Part shown: in pieces, positions 49,127 through 62,492 of the stretch | Numbering within the stretch: the stretch's first letter is position 1 | Layout of the letters: each line of letters starts with the position of its first letter | Assembly (NCBI RefSeq): GCF_905475395.1 | Contig: NC_058342.1 | Span: 37,651,640 to 37,715,639 of the forward strand | Reading direction: 5' to 3' | DNA length: 64,000 nucleotides | From: Chrysoperla carnea | Taxonomy: Eukaryota; Arthropoda; Insecta; Neuroptera; Chrysopidae | The notes under the pieces: generated by a model | What the model was told of the DNA's origin: nothing | Database searches by the model: none | Seen by the model: only the letters and a program-made list of their open reading frames with translations | Made by a program: the position numbers and the translations under genes

Positions 49127-51996
49127 ATGGCAAATAATATTGGTTTTAATCAACAGACACAATATATTACGAATGCGGATGACAATTTGCCAACAATACC
49201 TGTGAATATTCATTCGGTAAGTCTTTTTTTTACTTTGTCTATGCTTAACACACCCCACGATAAGAAATGCATGGCGTTTATTACAATGCTGGTATGGTAT
49301 AAAGATATATACTCAAAAAGAATCTGATAATACTCTAGGACCTGAATGACCGAGCTTTGCTCGTTATTTATTTTAAGTGAAATCTAGCTAAATTGATTTT
49401 TCGCCCCCGAAATCCCCTGCATACTAAATGTCATGAAAATCATGAACGTGTGGAGTTTTTATTTTGAAATACAATTGATTTTTTACAGATAATTATGGAT
49501 ATCAGTAACCAAGTTGCATTATTTCGAGATTTATTAATCAATATTGGTCAAACTCAAGATTCGCCTGAATTACGAGAGAAAATCCGTAAATTACGACGAA
49601 ATTGTGTTGAATCGTGCAAATCAACAAGTCAAAGTCTAATATTGTATGCGAGAAGGTAATTACATCTATATACCATCTTTTTTTACATTTTTATTTGGAT
49701 CATTTTCAAATCGTAATTCGATCCATTCGTATTTATTACATATTAATACCGTGCGTCCCACCCACAGTATATAACCAATACAAATCACACTTTTACAATC
49801 GCACATATATTTTATGGAGGTATTGACTGAAGTCGGGTTTTTTGTTCTTTGTTTTTTAGATTTATTTTTTTATTTTACACTTTTTAGTTAGTTAGGACTT
49901 AACATAGTTCGTCGAGTTTAATTTTTTTTCTTTTTTATAATATGGTGTCTATTTGTCGCCATATTGAATTTTCGCCATCATCTTATGAACACATTGCTAC
50001 TCCTTTGCAACGCGTAATCGAGTAACAGTCAGAGAATTTTTTTAATATTCATTCTGACTTAAAAAAAAAACTACTAAAGATATGGAGATACAGCTTTGTA
50101 TTCAAAATGTCTTTGTACTAGCTCGATGATCATTTTAAGCTCGATTGAATGTCAATATGAATGATTTGATTTGCTTGATGATGTGTGGATGGATGGGTGA
50201 CACTCTACATAAATAATATTAGCTTGTTACATAACATAAACATAAACAAACACCATTTTGAAGTGTTGTTACAATTGAATTGAAGTGCTGTAGTTGTGTG
50301 AAGTGTTTTGTTATGTAACAAAGTACTTGTATTTTTTAGAAATGTAACAACAAAACAATTGAAAACATAAGAAGCACCATCTTAAGGTGTATTTACAAGT
50401 ACAAGTACAAGTATTTACACTTAAACTACTACTATTACTGTATGTCCCAGCAATAGCGTAGCTAACTTAACTCACGCCCGGGGCACAATACCTTTTTAGC
50501 GCTTGATACACATTTTCGCTACGCCATTGTGCCCCAGGCAGTGGTACTTAGATTGGACTAGAGAGAATCTTGGGACCACTGTTTCTTGAGAATATCGACC
50601 GCACATTGACCTTTACCTTAAATATTTTTGTATATCTGACTTACCTTAAAATACAGTTTTTATTAAATATGGCAAAGGACTTCTGGGACACAGTGTAAAG
50701 TGACTAGTGTACAAGTAGTCACTTTCAAAATGTATCTACAATATTATATAACAATCGTATGTGCTATTATAATAATATTACATAATCATAAACAAATAGT
50801 ACTCGTTGGTACTATTGTACCATTATATTAACAAGTTCTTTTCATATAAAAACAGGTAAGGTCGAACACGGTACCGTGAAAAGAGTAGCCAATCAATACA
50901 TATACAGAGTTAATCTCGTTATTTAGTTTTCCAGGATCAATGAAATAACAACTTGTGTATAATTTACCAGGTTCTCTTAAATTTTTCTTTAAGAATTCAA
51001 AGAAAATACACAGCCAATTGCAAAGCTTACTAATTGAACTATTAGAATGTCTCAACGAAATTTGCTCAAATCTCTTTCTCTTGTGGGATGATCCATGAAT
51101 GATCGAGGTTTTCTGGAATGATTCTCCAGAACATTCTCAACCCATCCTTTAGCAACGAGTACTTAATTGTCTTCATTTTTTTTGAGATTCATATTCCCAA
51201 CACAAGTCAATTAAAATTTGTTAAAAATTGAGTATTTATTTTTGATTGCAGACATGAAATGGATGGAATAAACGCAGGCATTCCAAACGATGATCCACAT
51301 TTACTGCTATTATTTTTTATTTTACAATTATTTTTAAGAGAATTAACAAAATGCCATCGTTTAGTGCAAGTTATACCAATGGACATGACTGGATATTATG
51401 GTAAAATATTCTTAGGCACTCCACTCAAACTAAAAAATGACTCAAAAGTTGATGATTGATCTAATTCAATCATGCAACTCTTTTAAATTATTTTATTTAA
51501 TGGATTGTTTTTGTATTTTGTAGATAATAGAACAGGCCCATCAAATCTTGGTAACGTAATTAGTCAAATATTATTATGTAAGCAAATAACGCCAGACTTC
51601 AATCGTGAGGAATTGTGTAGTATTACTAAGGATTCTAAAGATATTGCAAAGATTATTGATGACATTCAACAATATATGCCTAAACAAGAATTAAATTTAG
51701 GTAATTCTAATCATTTATTTAATTTACTTTATTTCGAGTGTAGTGCAACCATTGTCAGTAGCTAAATTTATTTTAAAAAACTATTTTCGTGGTAAAAAAA
51801 CTTCAGTTTGATACAAAATAACTATTAAAAATTAAAAACTACCCAACAAAAACTTTTATGTTTTGAATTTGTTTCAGAAAGAACAACAGCACTCGGTAGC
51901 GGTGATTTCGATTGGACAAAATGTCATCGTGGTGGGGGAGTATTTTATAAAAATATTAATTTATTATGTTGTTTAAAAAAACCAAAATATTTATAA
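49127..51996 (+). CDS. RGS7-binding protein (R7BP) family member
   Basis: R7BP-type proteins bind R7-subfamily RGS/G-beta-5 complexes and anchor them to membranes, tuning GPCR signalling in neurons. Exons 49127-49216, 49489-49655, 51252-51400, 51524-51700 and 51878-51996, 233 residues (vertebrate R7BP is about 257). The first ATG with good context (MANNIG) is chosen; further 5' exons are possible. The syntaxin-like helical region contains SNQVALFRDLLINIG and SPELREKIRKLRRNC, matching the family pattern TQVALYRELVxxIG ... LRxEMxKxR. Later helices include LFLRELTKCHRLV and IDDIQQYMPKQEL. The C-terminus NINLLCCLKKPKYL carries paired Cys plus Lys, as in the palmitoylated tail of R7BP. AATAAA at 52144-52149 is a likely poly-A signal. 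Confidence 0.75.
49348..49450 (-). repeat. Dispersed repeat family C, copy 3 (intron)
   Basis: GACCGAGCTTTGCTCGTTAT and CGCCCCCGAAATCCCCTGCA, reverse complement of the copies at 9478 and 46254. It lies in intron 1 (49217-49488) of the R7BP-like gene. Confidence 0.65.
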
Positions 51997-52287
51997 AAAA
52001 GCAACAAAAAATGAAAAAAAAATTTGTCAAATTTCAACTAGATTTTAAAAAAAAAAAACAAAAAACAAATGATATACATTATATTTAAATAAGAAAAAAG
52101 CAAAACAAAACAAAATAGTGAAGTATTCGCGTAGTTTGATCTAAATAAACAGTTTGATTTCAAAATTGGGCAATTCTGCGTCGATTTTCCATAATTTTAC
52201 AACACATATTTAATATTTTCTCCTAAATTATCCTACGGGTGCTTCAAACTTTTTATTATAGTATTGATTTGATTTCTTATCAAGCGT

Positions 52288-52675
52288 AAGTTACTTCCAT
52301 TAATAATATCCTTACCTTAAATGCATCCTTACCAAAACAAGGCTTTGGCTTCCTTACCAAAAACATAAATTAAATTTTAAACTGTCAAAAACGCGGGCAT
52401 CCAATTTGATGACGTAATATGAGTATCACTATACGAAATAACACAAATAAGTTTGACAGATATATTCATAGACATCTGATTATAATAAATATAAATACTT
52501 ATTATCTATATAATTATACCCAACTGTCTACACTAAACTAACCGATGGTCTATGAGTCATACCGATATGACATCACAACAAGGCTTACCCGCGTTTTAGG
52601 TCACGTGATATACAGTTTAAAAATATATTAAGTTACTTCCATTAATAATATCCTTATCTTAAATGCATCCTTACC
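52288..52675 (+). repeat. 46-bp direct repeats flanking a MITE
   Basis: AAGTTACTTCCATTAATAAT followed by ATCCTTACCTTAAATGCATCC and TTACC occurs at 52288-52333 and again at 52630-52675 with one or two changes. The copies bracket the family D element at 52375-52623. Confidence 0.75.
52375..52623. mobile_element. MITE family D, copy 1
   Basis: Ends TTTTAAACTGT / ACAGTTTAAAAA are inverted repeats. Just inside lie CAAAAACGCGGG and CCCGCGTTTT, then TGATGACGTAAT and ATATGACATCA. 249 bp, non-coding. Confidence 0.75.
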
Positions 52676-53424
52676 CACTGTAAAAAATAGTACGATTAAC
52701 TTCAAGGAATCATGAAAATCCACCCAGAATTGATCAAATCTGAAAAAAAAAATAAAGTAAAACTACTCACACTTCAAAAAAATTAAAAAAAAAAAAAAAA
52801 CGTAAAAAGTACCAATTATCATACAGATTCTGTGATATAAATTGAACAATTAAATTTAACTATATTAAATTAATTAACAAACAATTACTTATTAATTATA
52901 ATAGAGTTACTTATATTAAATTAAATTAATCAAAAACTATATTTATTATATTTAGATAAAAATTTATTTCAAAAATACAAAAAAAAAATGAACAAAAAAT
53001 AAAAAACAAAGCTAGTTATTAAATTATATCAAAGATAATTATTGAGAATTCTATAGGTTTTTGAAATTAAGTTTGAGAAAAATGAATTTAACAAAAAAAA
53101 CAAAAAAAAAAAAATCAAAACACTCACTGAAATGCACATTTTAGATAATATTTAAAATAAATAAAAAAAAAAAAACGTTTTGATCAATCTTCATCGATAA
53201 TTAATTAATTAGCACACACTTATATTTAATTATCATTTAAAAATTAATCAATTTAAAATAATTATAGTAAAACAAAAAACAAAAAGCAATCAAATTTTAA
53301 TGTTAAACAATTTTAAAATATTTATAAAAATAGAAATGATATTGAAATAATATGAGCTACACTCAACAAGATATACGCATGCGCTTACAACACACAGTCA
53401 GTTAGTTTCCTATTAAAAAAGTCC

Positions 53425-53550
53425 GATTGAATTCTGGTTCAGATGTCTAACTCATTCCGATTGAATACCAATTCAATCCAATAAAACCCGATTGGAAATT
53501 TCCGATTAATTCTATTGGATTTAATCGGAATTCAATCGGAATGAATTGGA
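53425..53550. repeat. Cluster of CCGATTGAAT-type inverted repeats
   Basis: ATTCCGATTGAATACCAATT and AATTCAATCGGAATGAATTG lie about 70 bp apart and pair. Additional CCGATTGGAA, CCGATTAATT and AATCGG blocks sit between them, giving a mosaic of short palindromes. Confidence 0.55.
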
Positions 53551-54755
53551 AAAATAGCGTGGTAATACTTGCATTCGGTTAGATTTGGATTTCTCTGAAA
53601 CCATGATAAAAATACTAAGGTACGTCAATGCGTATCAAGTATCAAAGATTGACAGAATTAATAGTCAAACTGTTGACTTTGTAAATTGCACGCAAGCTCC
53701 AAACATGACCTGTACCTGATGTAACCCAGCTTAATACAAAGTACAGAAAGTTTGAGAAAACCTGGCAGAGAAAAAAATATTTAAATTCGTGTAGATAAAT
53801 GATATTTGTAGAAATTTTTGATATTAGCATCGTTAATAATTACAACCTCATTGCCACCTGTTGCCTAATTTATAATCCATATAAAGCACATAATGTTGAG
53901 AATCCCTGCTTTAATTTTCATTTGACTGTGTCTAGACACACGCTTGTGGTGAAATTCCTAAACTCTAGGCTATGTCGTTAGCTTTTCAGCTGCTTTCGAA
54001 GTAAAATTTGAAACCCTCTAAACACTCGCAACCCTTTTCACATCACATCGCACAATTTCAATTAAATAGTTATTAAAAGCACTATTTGCAGTTTTTTTAA
54101 AGTGGGGGGTTTAGCCGAAACCAACAAACCTAACTAGGAAGAAAGCAGCTATTAATATTTTGGGAATTAAATTATAAATAGCTTGATGAAGCTGTGCTCA
54201 ATTCTTGGCCTTCAAAGTTACTGGATAAGCAAAAGTTTTTTGTCAATTGCAGTTAAATTCAATATCCAAACATATAGTTTGGATACCATGGGTCCATATG
54301 AAACGAAATACGGGTAAAAATGATCCACACATACAAGCGAATTTATTACAACAGGAAAATAATTCTGGATGAAAAATTATTAAGAGGTCACAGAGAACCT
54401 GAGACAAAAAAATGTCCTCAGGGGCAACGTTGTGACTAAAAAAACGTCAATTTTTTAATAAAAAAAAAATATCTCGCTTGTTTGTGCTGGATCCTAAAAG
54501 GACTTATTTTTGTAGCGTGTGGTTAGACACATCCTTTGTTTAGAATTCATTACCGAAATTAAATGGGATAGTTCGTTAGATATTTATTAAAAAAAAGGAT
54601 AATTACAAAACAAATAAAAAACGTCCTCCAATAATTTTTTAATTTTAACAAAATTTTATAATACTTTTAAAGAAAATTTCACTTTAAAAAAAAATGGTAC
54701 TGATATTTTAAAGAAAATCGTCGAAGATTCGATTATTGAGGTAATGTGTAGTGAT

Positions 54756-54866
54756 CAGTGGCGAATTTAAGAAAAATGCCACTGGAAAAAATTCTTAAAT
54801 AGCACAAGGGTTCCTAGGGAAATTGAATAACTTGTTGGCTAGCTGTATCACTTAAATTCGCCACTG
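54756..54866. mobile_element. hAT-like MITE
   Basis: 111 bp with perfect 16-bp ends CAGTGGCGAATTTAAG / CTTAAATTCGCCACTG. The 8 bp outside are GTAGTGAT and GTAGCTTT, possibly a decayed 8-bp target duplication. A matching end (CAGTGGCGGATTTAAG) lies alone at 32838 in the bib intron. Confidence 0.7.
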
Positions 54867-55400
54867 GTAGCTTTAGATTGTCGAACGAAGCTTGTAACTT
54901 AGACAATATGGGATCCAATTATATAAACACAAATTTAAAAAGAAAAACATTCCTCATTATATTTTTAAATTGAGATATAAAATGAAATGAAATGATACTT
55001 TAAATAAAATTAAAAAATATTATATTATATTTATATTATATATTATATTATATTATATTAAATTATATTATACATATAGTTAAACAAAATTTTTACTATG
55101 TTTGTTACTTGATCTATAATCTATGAAATCTTATTGCTCATTATATCAATTATATTATATTATATTATATAATTAATTATATTAATATTACATTAAATTA
55201 TGTATTTACATATCATAATTAATTAGATACATTACTTATATCTACTCACTCAAATTAAATAATTCATTCATTTTAAATTTTATTCGAACAATTCACTTCA
55301 TTTATATTTATTTCGAAACATGTCACAATGTCACATGTCCATCAACAGTTTTGTAAATCAGAATGAAAATTTAATCAATCCTGAAAATTTAATCAATCCT

Positions 55401-55625
55401 TTTTAAACTGTCAAAAACGGGGGCATTTGATGACGTAATGTCGGTAACATTACACGAAATAACACAAATAATTTGGACAGATATATTCATAGACATTTGA
55501 TTATAATATAAATATAAATACTTATCTATGTATATATTATACCCAATTGTCTACACTGAACTAATTGATCGTCTATGACTCATACCGATATGACATCACA
55601 GCAGGGATTACCCGCGTTTTATTTT
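55401..55625. mobile_element. MITE family D, copy 2
   Basis: TTTTAAACTGTCAAAAACGG ... TTATACCCAATTGTCTACAC ... ATATGACATCACAGCAGGGA, colinear with copy 1; the right terminus is truncated after CCCGCGTTTTA. Confidence 0.7.
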
Positions 55626-58532
55626 TGACTAACGATAATACCCTATTGTTATGAAAATATGCATTGTTGATGAGTTTTGAAATGATATGTAAATGATTTG
55701 AATTGATTTAAAAAAAAGAAAAAGAGTAATTAATTTATTGAATTATTGTAGTGATTTAAAAACTAGTCATTAAATTAAATTATAATAATTAGACTCACTT
55801 ATTGTAATTAATAAAAAAACAAAAGAAACGGGTGACACTTTGTTACTTAAATGTCTCCATCCAATCGAACGAATTCAGTATTTCATTCAATTTCAGTCAA
55901 TGAGACGAATTTATTTCAGTTATTCAATATTTCTTACTTTCATTAGACATGGACAAAAAAACATCTCCGTCATACATCGAACTATGAATTTGTAAATATT
56001 ACACACCGAAGCTCCTGTACATAACCGAATCAAGAAAATCGTTTTTATTTCGAAAAATGGAAGAATATTTTGGATATATTAGCCATGTTGAACTGTCATA
56101 AATTTTCCCGTAATTTTATTCAAAGCTAAAACAGTTTTCACCTTCTTCGGAGGCAGAGACGAAAAGGAGTATTTTTTTGATATCAAAATCTATGGCAAAA
56201 AATTTCTTGATTATATTTCAGATAAAAAAGTTCTTAAATTTAGGTTTTCGTGACTTTAAACGGTCAAAGAATCGAAAAAAAAAAATAAACGAATTCATAT
56301 TTCCATTTATGACGAGAAAAAATAATATCTACACTAACTTTTTAGAAATACTTTGTCTTTCAAAAATAAAAAATAATTTTAAAATATATAAAAGAATTAC
56401 TATTTACAATAAAAAAAAATATATTTATTGAATTTATTTAACTTAAAAAATAGCAAAGATGACCAAAAAAAGTATTTACAAATATATTTAAAAAACAATT
56501 CAATTGACTAGATAACAGAGAGGGTAACAGAGACACTGTCTTGTTAAAATCGGTGCAAGCGATTGAATAATTACTAAGTGGGGGTGACCACTGGATGGAG
56601 TGCAAGTCAAGGTATTTCGTATGAGTACAAGTGAAACACTACTGTAATAATTCTGAAGACTTTGTTTGTTTGAATGCGTTAATTTCTGGAACTCTACCAG
56701 TCGAATTCGAAAATCAACTGGGTAGTTGATACCGTCAAAAGTCACTCCCTTAACAGAATTGTGCATACAAATTTCCAATGCAATGATTTTAGAAGCTACA
56801 GCGATGAACAAATACTTAAAACATCAAAAAGAGCAGAATTTTCCCCTGGTAATCACACTTTTATCGCCAGTTTCATAATATCTTCTTAGTAAACAATCCC
56901 AAAATTCACCTCATTTGAAAGAAAGGGCAGGAAACACAATAATACGTTCATACTTTCAATATTCATAGAATTACAGTAAAACTTCGATTAGTTGATAATT
57001 CAAAGAATTACAGTAAAGCCTTGATGAATTAATAAAGTTATACGTTCCTCTCCCAGCTTGAAAAACAAATTTTCGAAAATAGAATGAAAGAATTTGAATC
57101 GCTATATTTGAACCGATATCGATAGAGCAATTTTTCTAAGATGTACCCTCTCTCTGAATCTAGTCTTATAAATACGTTTGACCAAAGTTGATAAGTTATG
57201 GGTCCAAATTATTTTATGAATAAAGCAGTCGTAAAAAAACCGTTATATTTGATAATTAATAATTAATTAATTAATTTATGAATATTATAAACAATACTTG
57301 AAACTTGCCTAAATTAATTAAAAATAAATTAATTAAAATGTTATTTATGAATTTATTAAATTAATATATTAAATTAAATGACTTCTTTATGAATTGTAAT
57401 TCAAATTATTATTAATTAATATAAATTAATTAGTAAACAAAAATAATAAATTATTTATTTATTTATTCATTTTTTTAATTTGTATATATATATATATCTA
57501 TATTTTTAGAGCCTTGATTCGAGGCATTCAATAAAATCCATCCCTTCTCCTTAGTTATGCTTCGTTATGAGTCATATGGTAAATCTCACGACTTCCTGGA
57601 CTAACAGTAAACTGAATCCTCGCCATTTTTGGTTGAGGTGTAGATAATTTGTCTTTTTTTTTAAGAAACAAAAAGATTTGGCCTTGATAAAATAAAATGC
57701 TAGCATCATTTTAAATTTCAGAGAGAATTGAAGGGGTAATCACGCGCGGATACAATCGTATCGCAATCGTAATCGTAAAATAAAAGAATAAATTAAAGTG
57801 TTCTTAAATATTTCAATATATAATAGGTAATTAAAATTATTTATAGTCTTTAAACCTACGCAACATAATATTTGAGCCATAATTAAATTTGTTCAAATTC
57901 GATTTGTTATATTATGTCCAGATATGCTGAGTCATTCAATCGCATCATCATCTTTTACAAAAAGTTTTTTTTAACTTCCCACTAATAGGCCCGATTTTTG
58001 AAATCAAAAAAGTGTATTCCACTATTTTAAAAAAAGTACTTCAAAATGTTGATTTTGCTAATAAAAAGCTATCAAAAATCGATACCGCGCATTCGTCGTC
58101 GATATCGCGGTCGATTTTTTTTTATAACTACTTATTGTGCTGAGAAGTTATTCGTGTGGGCCTCAGGGATCGCACCAAACCCTATCCACGGCTTGTTGTA
58201 GTTATAATCGAGTTACAACAGCCAGGCAAACAAAACAGATTCATTGTACTAAGACAGTTTAATTTCTAGCAGAGCCTTTCTAAAAACTAGACTGCTGTTA
58301 CTCTTGGGCACAATCATTCTCGGAACAGCATAAGCATTACTTTAATCCAGTTGACAGGCTTCTGGTACGGAACTCTAAAAACCATGAAATCAAATATAAA
58401 AAAATGGACTGCGTCGCTGGAAATAAAACGCCTCCAGCTTCGAGTACACACGGTACCGGGTACAGTGTACAGTGTGCAGTATTAGATCGAGTGTACAGTA
58501 TTAGATTTTCTTTTGATAAAATTTCATAAGAC

Positions 58533-58563
58533 TATTAAATGGAATTAAAAATTTGGCGTCAGT
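58533..58563 (+). promoter_or_regulatory. TATA box and initiator of the lipase gene
   Basis: TATTAAAT at 58533-58540 lies 28 bp upstream of the A in TCAGT (58559-58563). This predicts a 5' leader of about 63 nt before the ATG at 58624. Same architecture as the neuropeptide promoter. Confidence 0.55.
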
Positions 58564-58623
58564 TAACTGGTCTGGCTGGCTATTGTTTAGTTTTATCCAT
58601 TATTTCAACTATTATTCATAAAT

Positions 58624-60459
58624 ATGACATTTAAAACAATTGTTTTTGTATTAATTTTAAATAATTGTGAGTTTCAATTTTAAATATTTAATTATCTTTA
58701 TCAATTGTATTCAATTAATTTTGAAGGGTGTGCTCCCTTCGAATTCGATTCGTTCATCAAACACTTTCATCTCAGACTTCTGTAAGTGAATTCTTTATCG
58801 TTCTAGTTTCCATTATCCAAACATTTCATGGCGAAACAAATGATATTGTATATCCAGAAGATTCTGGATTTTTTCCACATGATTTCGTTCGACGAACTTA
58901 CGAACATGGAAAAGCCGTTTTAAAGCATGCGCTTTTATTGGATTTGGATTATACGGATACGGATGAAGTCAAATTTTATTTACTTACTAGGTAATTCATT
59001 TTATATTTTTACTTATATTAAACCAGTGACGGATTTTAGGAGAGGCAAACGAGCAGTTGTTCATTCAAAGTTAACTGTCAAAATAAGGCAAGAGAAAAGG
59101 AGACCTCTATATAATATGGCACGAACTATTTACATTTTTGAACGACCAATATTATTCAACTTTAGGATAGTAATGTAAAGTTTTCAACTTCTGTTTAAGG
59201 TTAAATGAGAAAAAAACACAAAGATTAATTGCTAACAATCTCACTTCAATCGACCAATCAAATTTTATGAAAAATGGATCGACAGTATTTATAATTCATG
59301 GCTGGAACGATAATACGGAACACGATATATTCACGTACATGAGTAATGGTAGGTAATGGTATTACTTAATAATTCCATACACCCATCAAATTGGGAATAG
59401 CTCCAATTTGATAACCAATAACCAATTTTTTCTACGGTTACTAAAATGAACTCATGAGTGCAAAGAAACTGTGAGTTTTGACTGTAATAATTTTGATAAA
59501 TTTTAGAATTATTGCAAGCAGAAAATCTAAATATTATACTAGTCGATTGGAGACATCAATCCGCACAATTATATCCAGTAGCGGCTCAAAGTGTTCAGCA
59601 AATGTCGGCATTAGTTAAACGTTTCATCGATTTTTTGCTACGCGAGAATTACTTGCAATACAAGGATATTCATTTAATTGGCCATAGTTTAGGAGCTCAA
59701 ATTTCTGGTATAGTTGGTCATCGATTTAAAGGTCAAATATTTAGAATTACAGGTATGTACTCGTATACTTTTCGATAATTTGAGAAATAACTCAATTTTG
59801 CTACGAAAATATGAGAAAATATGTGGGCGAGTAACTTCTAGTTATTGATATGCTATAATTTAATAAAGGTTTAGATCCAGCAGGACCATTGTTTGAATTT
59901 TGGGATCCCAATCCCGATGTACACAATTTAGACCAAGGAGATGCCCGTTTTGTGGATATTATTCATACATCATGTGATGACTTTGGTATTACGAATCCAA
60001 TGGGTCATGTGGATTTTTATCCAAATGAAGGTACAACTCCACAGGCAGGATGTGATTCCCTTATAGCAATGGGTATGTATTTTTTTACAGAGTGTTTGTT
60101 TAGAAAGGTTAGACATATTTATCTATTCGTACAATCTAGTTTACTTCATAGTAAGGTTAAGATTAGCTACATACAGTTAGTCAATATTATTGAATCAATA
60201 TCGATATTGAACAACATCAATATGCTGATTGTTTGACCTAGTCTGAAAGATATTAATGTTCTTTTTGTTAGTTTCATGCAGCCATGTAAGGGCAGTACAA
60301 TATTATACGGAATCAGTAAATACCAAAGTAGGATTTTGGTCAACCCCATGCAGTGGATGGATGCCGTTTGTAATGGACGAGTGCAAAAATAAGACACGAG
60401 TTTTAATGGGACATTGGACACCAATCACGTATGCACATGTTTATAACCAAAAATCCTAA
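58624..60459 (+). CDS. Secreted pancreatic-lipase-like enzyme (lipase/PLA1 family)
   Basis: Extracellular lipase of the animal triglyceride lipase family. Exons 58624-58666, 58807-58990, 59200-59348, 59507-59752, 59879 region starting at 59869 to 60072, and 60272-60459; phases agree, 337 residues. The signal peptide is split by intron 1 (MTFKTIVFVLILNN then FSIIQTFHG). Motifs in order: VKFYLLTR, FIIHGWND, LNIILVDWR, nucleophile elbow GHSLGAQ, GLDPAGP with the catalytic Asp, HVDFYPNEG, and CSHVRA with the catalytic His. The stretch between the lid cysteines (CDSLIAMVSC) is very short, as in phospholipase-A1-like insect lipases, and there is no PLAT domain, so a phospholipase activity is as likely as triglyceride hydrolysis. 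AATAAA at 60824. Confidence 0.9.
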
Positions 60460-62492
60460 AAACAAACCTTCCCACCAAGAAGTTCAAAAGGAACGCTAAA
60501 CAAAAAGCATTTGTTAAGTCGATTTTTATTTCCCAATTTTCCTAATTTTTTGTACTAAAATTGTTTTTAAATACTCCTAGATGAATCACTTGAATTTTAC
60601 CAAATTTTTAATGAAGGTGGGTTTTTGAACGAAGTACTGCGGTTTGTATTAATGTAGATATTATTTGTTCCAGCACACGTGGCAGTTACTATTTAAAAAC
60701 AAAATCAAAAGCCCCATATGCTCTTGGATAACATAAACATTGATCAAACTTTAAAACTTGAAGAAGGGAAGCAGAAAAATATGTATCTATTATATTTGTT
60801 ATATTTTATTAGGTATTGAAGTTAATAAATACAAGTGAAGATAAAAAATAACTGACTTTTTTGTCTAAATACCCTGCATATGCTTGAGTTTTAATTTTTT
60901 TGAACTATTTATTGTACTTGTACAGATCTGCAACATGTATATTTAGTGGTATCATTTCTTAAATGACTTAGACTGCCAATATTTTGCTATTTTTATTCAG
61001 AGTATTTATTTTTATTTTGCTACAAAACATGCTCATCATAAAAAAACTATATGTGTCGAACAAATAAACAAAATTTTCTTAAATACTATTTCAAAAGAAA
61101 AATGAAATTATGATGCTATATGAAAAAAAATCCTCAGCATAAAATCGTAAAAAGGTAAACATTGTTTAAACTAAACTGATCACGTAACCTAATTTGACGC
61201 TCAAACTCAACGTCAAACGTCATTATGTAACTAAACCTTAACAGAGTAAAAAATTTTACAATAAACTAATTGAAATCATACGCTGATTTTGATAAATAAT
61301 CTTACCTGAATAATTTTTCTTTAACTTTTCATAAAAATATTCTGCAATAAAATGTTTAAAAATGTCAAATTAGATATATTACAAGTACAAGCAATGCTCC
61401 GCCATTTTAATATAACAGGCAGCAGTTTTGTTCCAAAGAACAAACCTAATACAATCAAATGAACTTCATTTTGTGTATAGTTATCATGGACTACAAACAC
61501 TGGACTACTGGACTAACTAGCATGTTTGCGGCTCCAGGATATGTAATGGTTGATAATTGTTCATTTTTTTTAGCAAGACACAACTCAACAAATTTATACA
61601 ATGCAGTCAATATTAGTTTGAATAAGTTACAAAGAATTACTAAGTAATAAAGGGATAATTTGGTAGCTAAAATTGTAAAATAATGCTTGTCTGAGGTTAT
61701 ATGAAAAAACCCTAATGTCAGAGGACAAACTGTGATACGAAAAAATCGAATTCGGACGCTATATCGAGATCGTTTTTTGTATTCTAACATGTTTTCTAAC
61801 AGGCCTTTATTTAATTTTGTTAAAAGGAATGGAAGAATTAATAATTTTGAAAGAAAACTGCTCCAGCTATATAAATGTGCTATCGGATAAAGTATGTGAT
61901 AAATACACGCATTTCTAAAGATTTTCAAAAACCAACTTTTCTGTCCGTGCAGTGATAGTTCTTCATCTGAAGTGATGACCAAAATTGAATCACCACATCA
62001 ATTGTACAGTCCCTTTGAGATAGTTATAATCGGAGCGGTTTTTAACGTAGTCCTATTTTTATAGGTTGATGGTTGGTTGATGACTACCAAGTATATTTTG
62101 TGTATCTATAGTCTATAGAAATAAATAAGATAGTGAGTAGTAGACTGTGGATGATGGCTGTACAAGAATAAGTGAAAAACAAAAGAGAGTTTTAGTAACC
62201 AAGAGACACATGTAATACAAACGAATAAATTTTCATCAGTTTTCCATTCGAAATACGTAAGTAAACATCGAAGTTGATAATTTGTGTTAAAAATTTTTCT
62301 ATTGTAAAATTCAATAAAAAAATGAATGACAAAAAGAATTAAAATAGTAAATCTTCAATAGATACGTCGCAGGGAAAGAAAAATACCAAGAAAATACCGG
62401 AACATACATTAAATAGAACCTATACAATACTAGAAGATTGCAGTCCAGGAACATCGAAGGACAAGATCGACTCAACTCCACCAGTCTTATAG
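60460..62492. other. Region between lipase and the first visible TACC exon
   Basis: AT-rich. A small frame at 61351-61461 (MFKNVKLDILQVQAMLRHFN...) and an open frame at 61459-61647 (DYKHWTTGLTSMFAAPGYVM) look protein-like, but I recognise no family and find no confident splice links. Overlapping them on the - strand is a 163-codon ORF (61491-61982), also without recognisable features. Part of this region may be 5' sequence of TACC. Confidence 0.35.

Larger units (their letters stand above)
51997..58532. other. 6.5-kb intergenic region between R7BP-like and lipase genes
   Basis: Very AT-rich (for example (ATATT)n at 55010-55085), no recognisable gene. It contains two family D MITEs, a hAT-like MITE, a cluster of CCGATTGAAT-type inverted repeats (53425-53550), tandem pogo-like ends (56971-57040) and a family N copy. 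Confidence 0.5.

Noticed and set aside
61491-61982. 163-codon - strand ORF between lipase and TACC
   Set aside because: Longest unexplained ORF, but I recognise no domain and its composition (Leu/Phe/Ile/Lys) fits AT-rich chance ORFs. A profile search and RNA-seq would decide.
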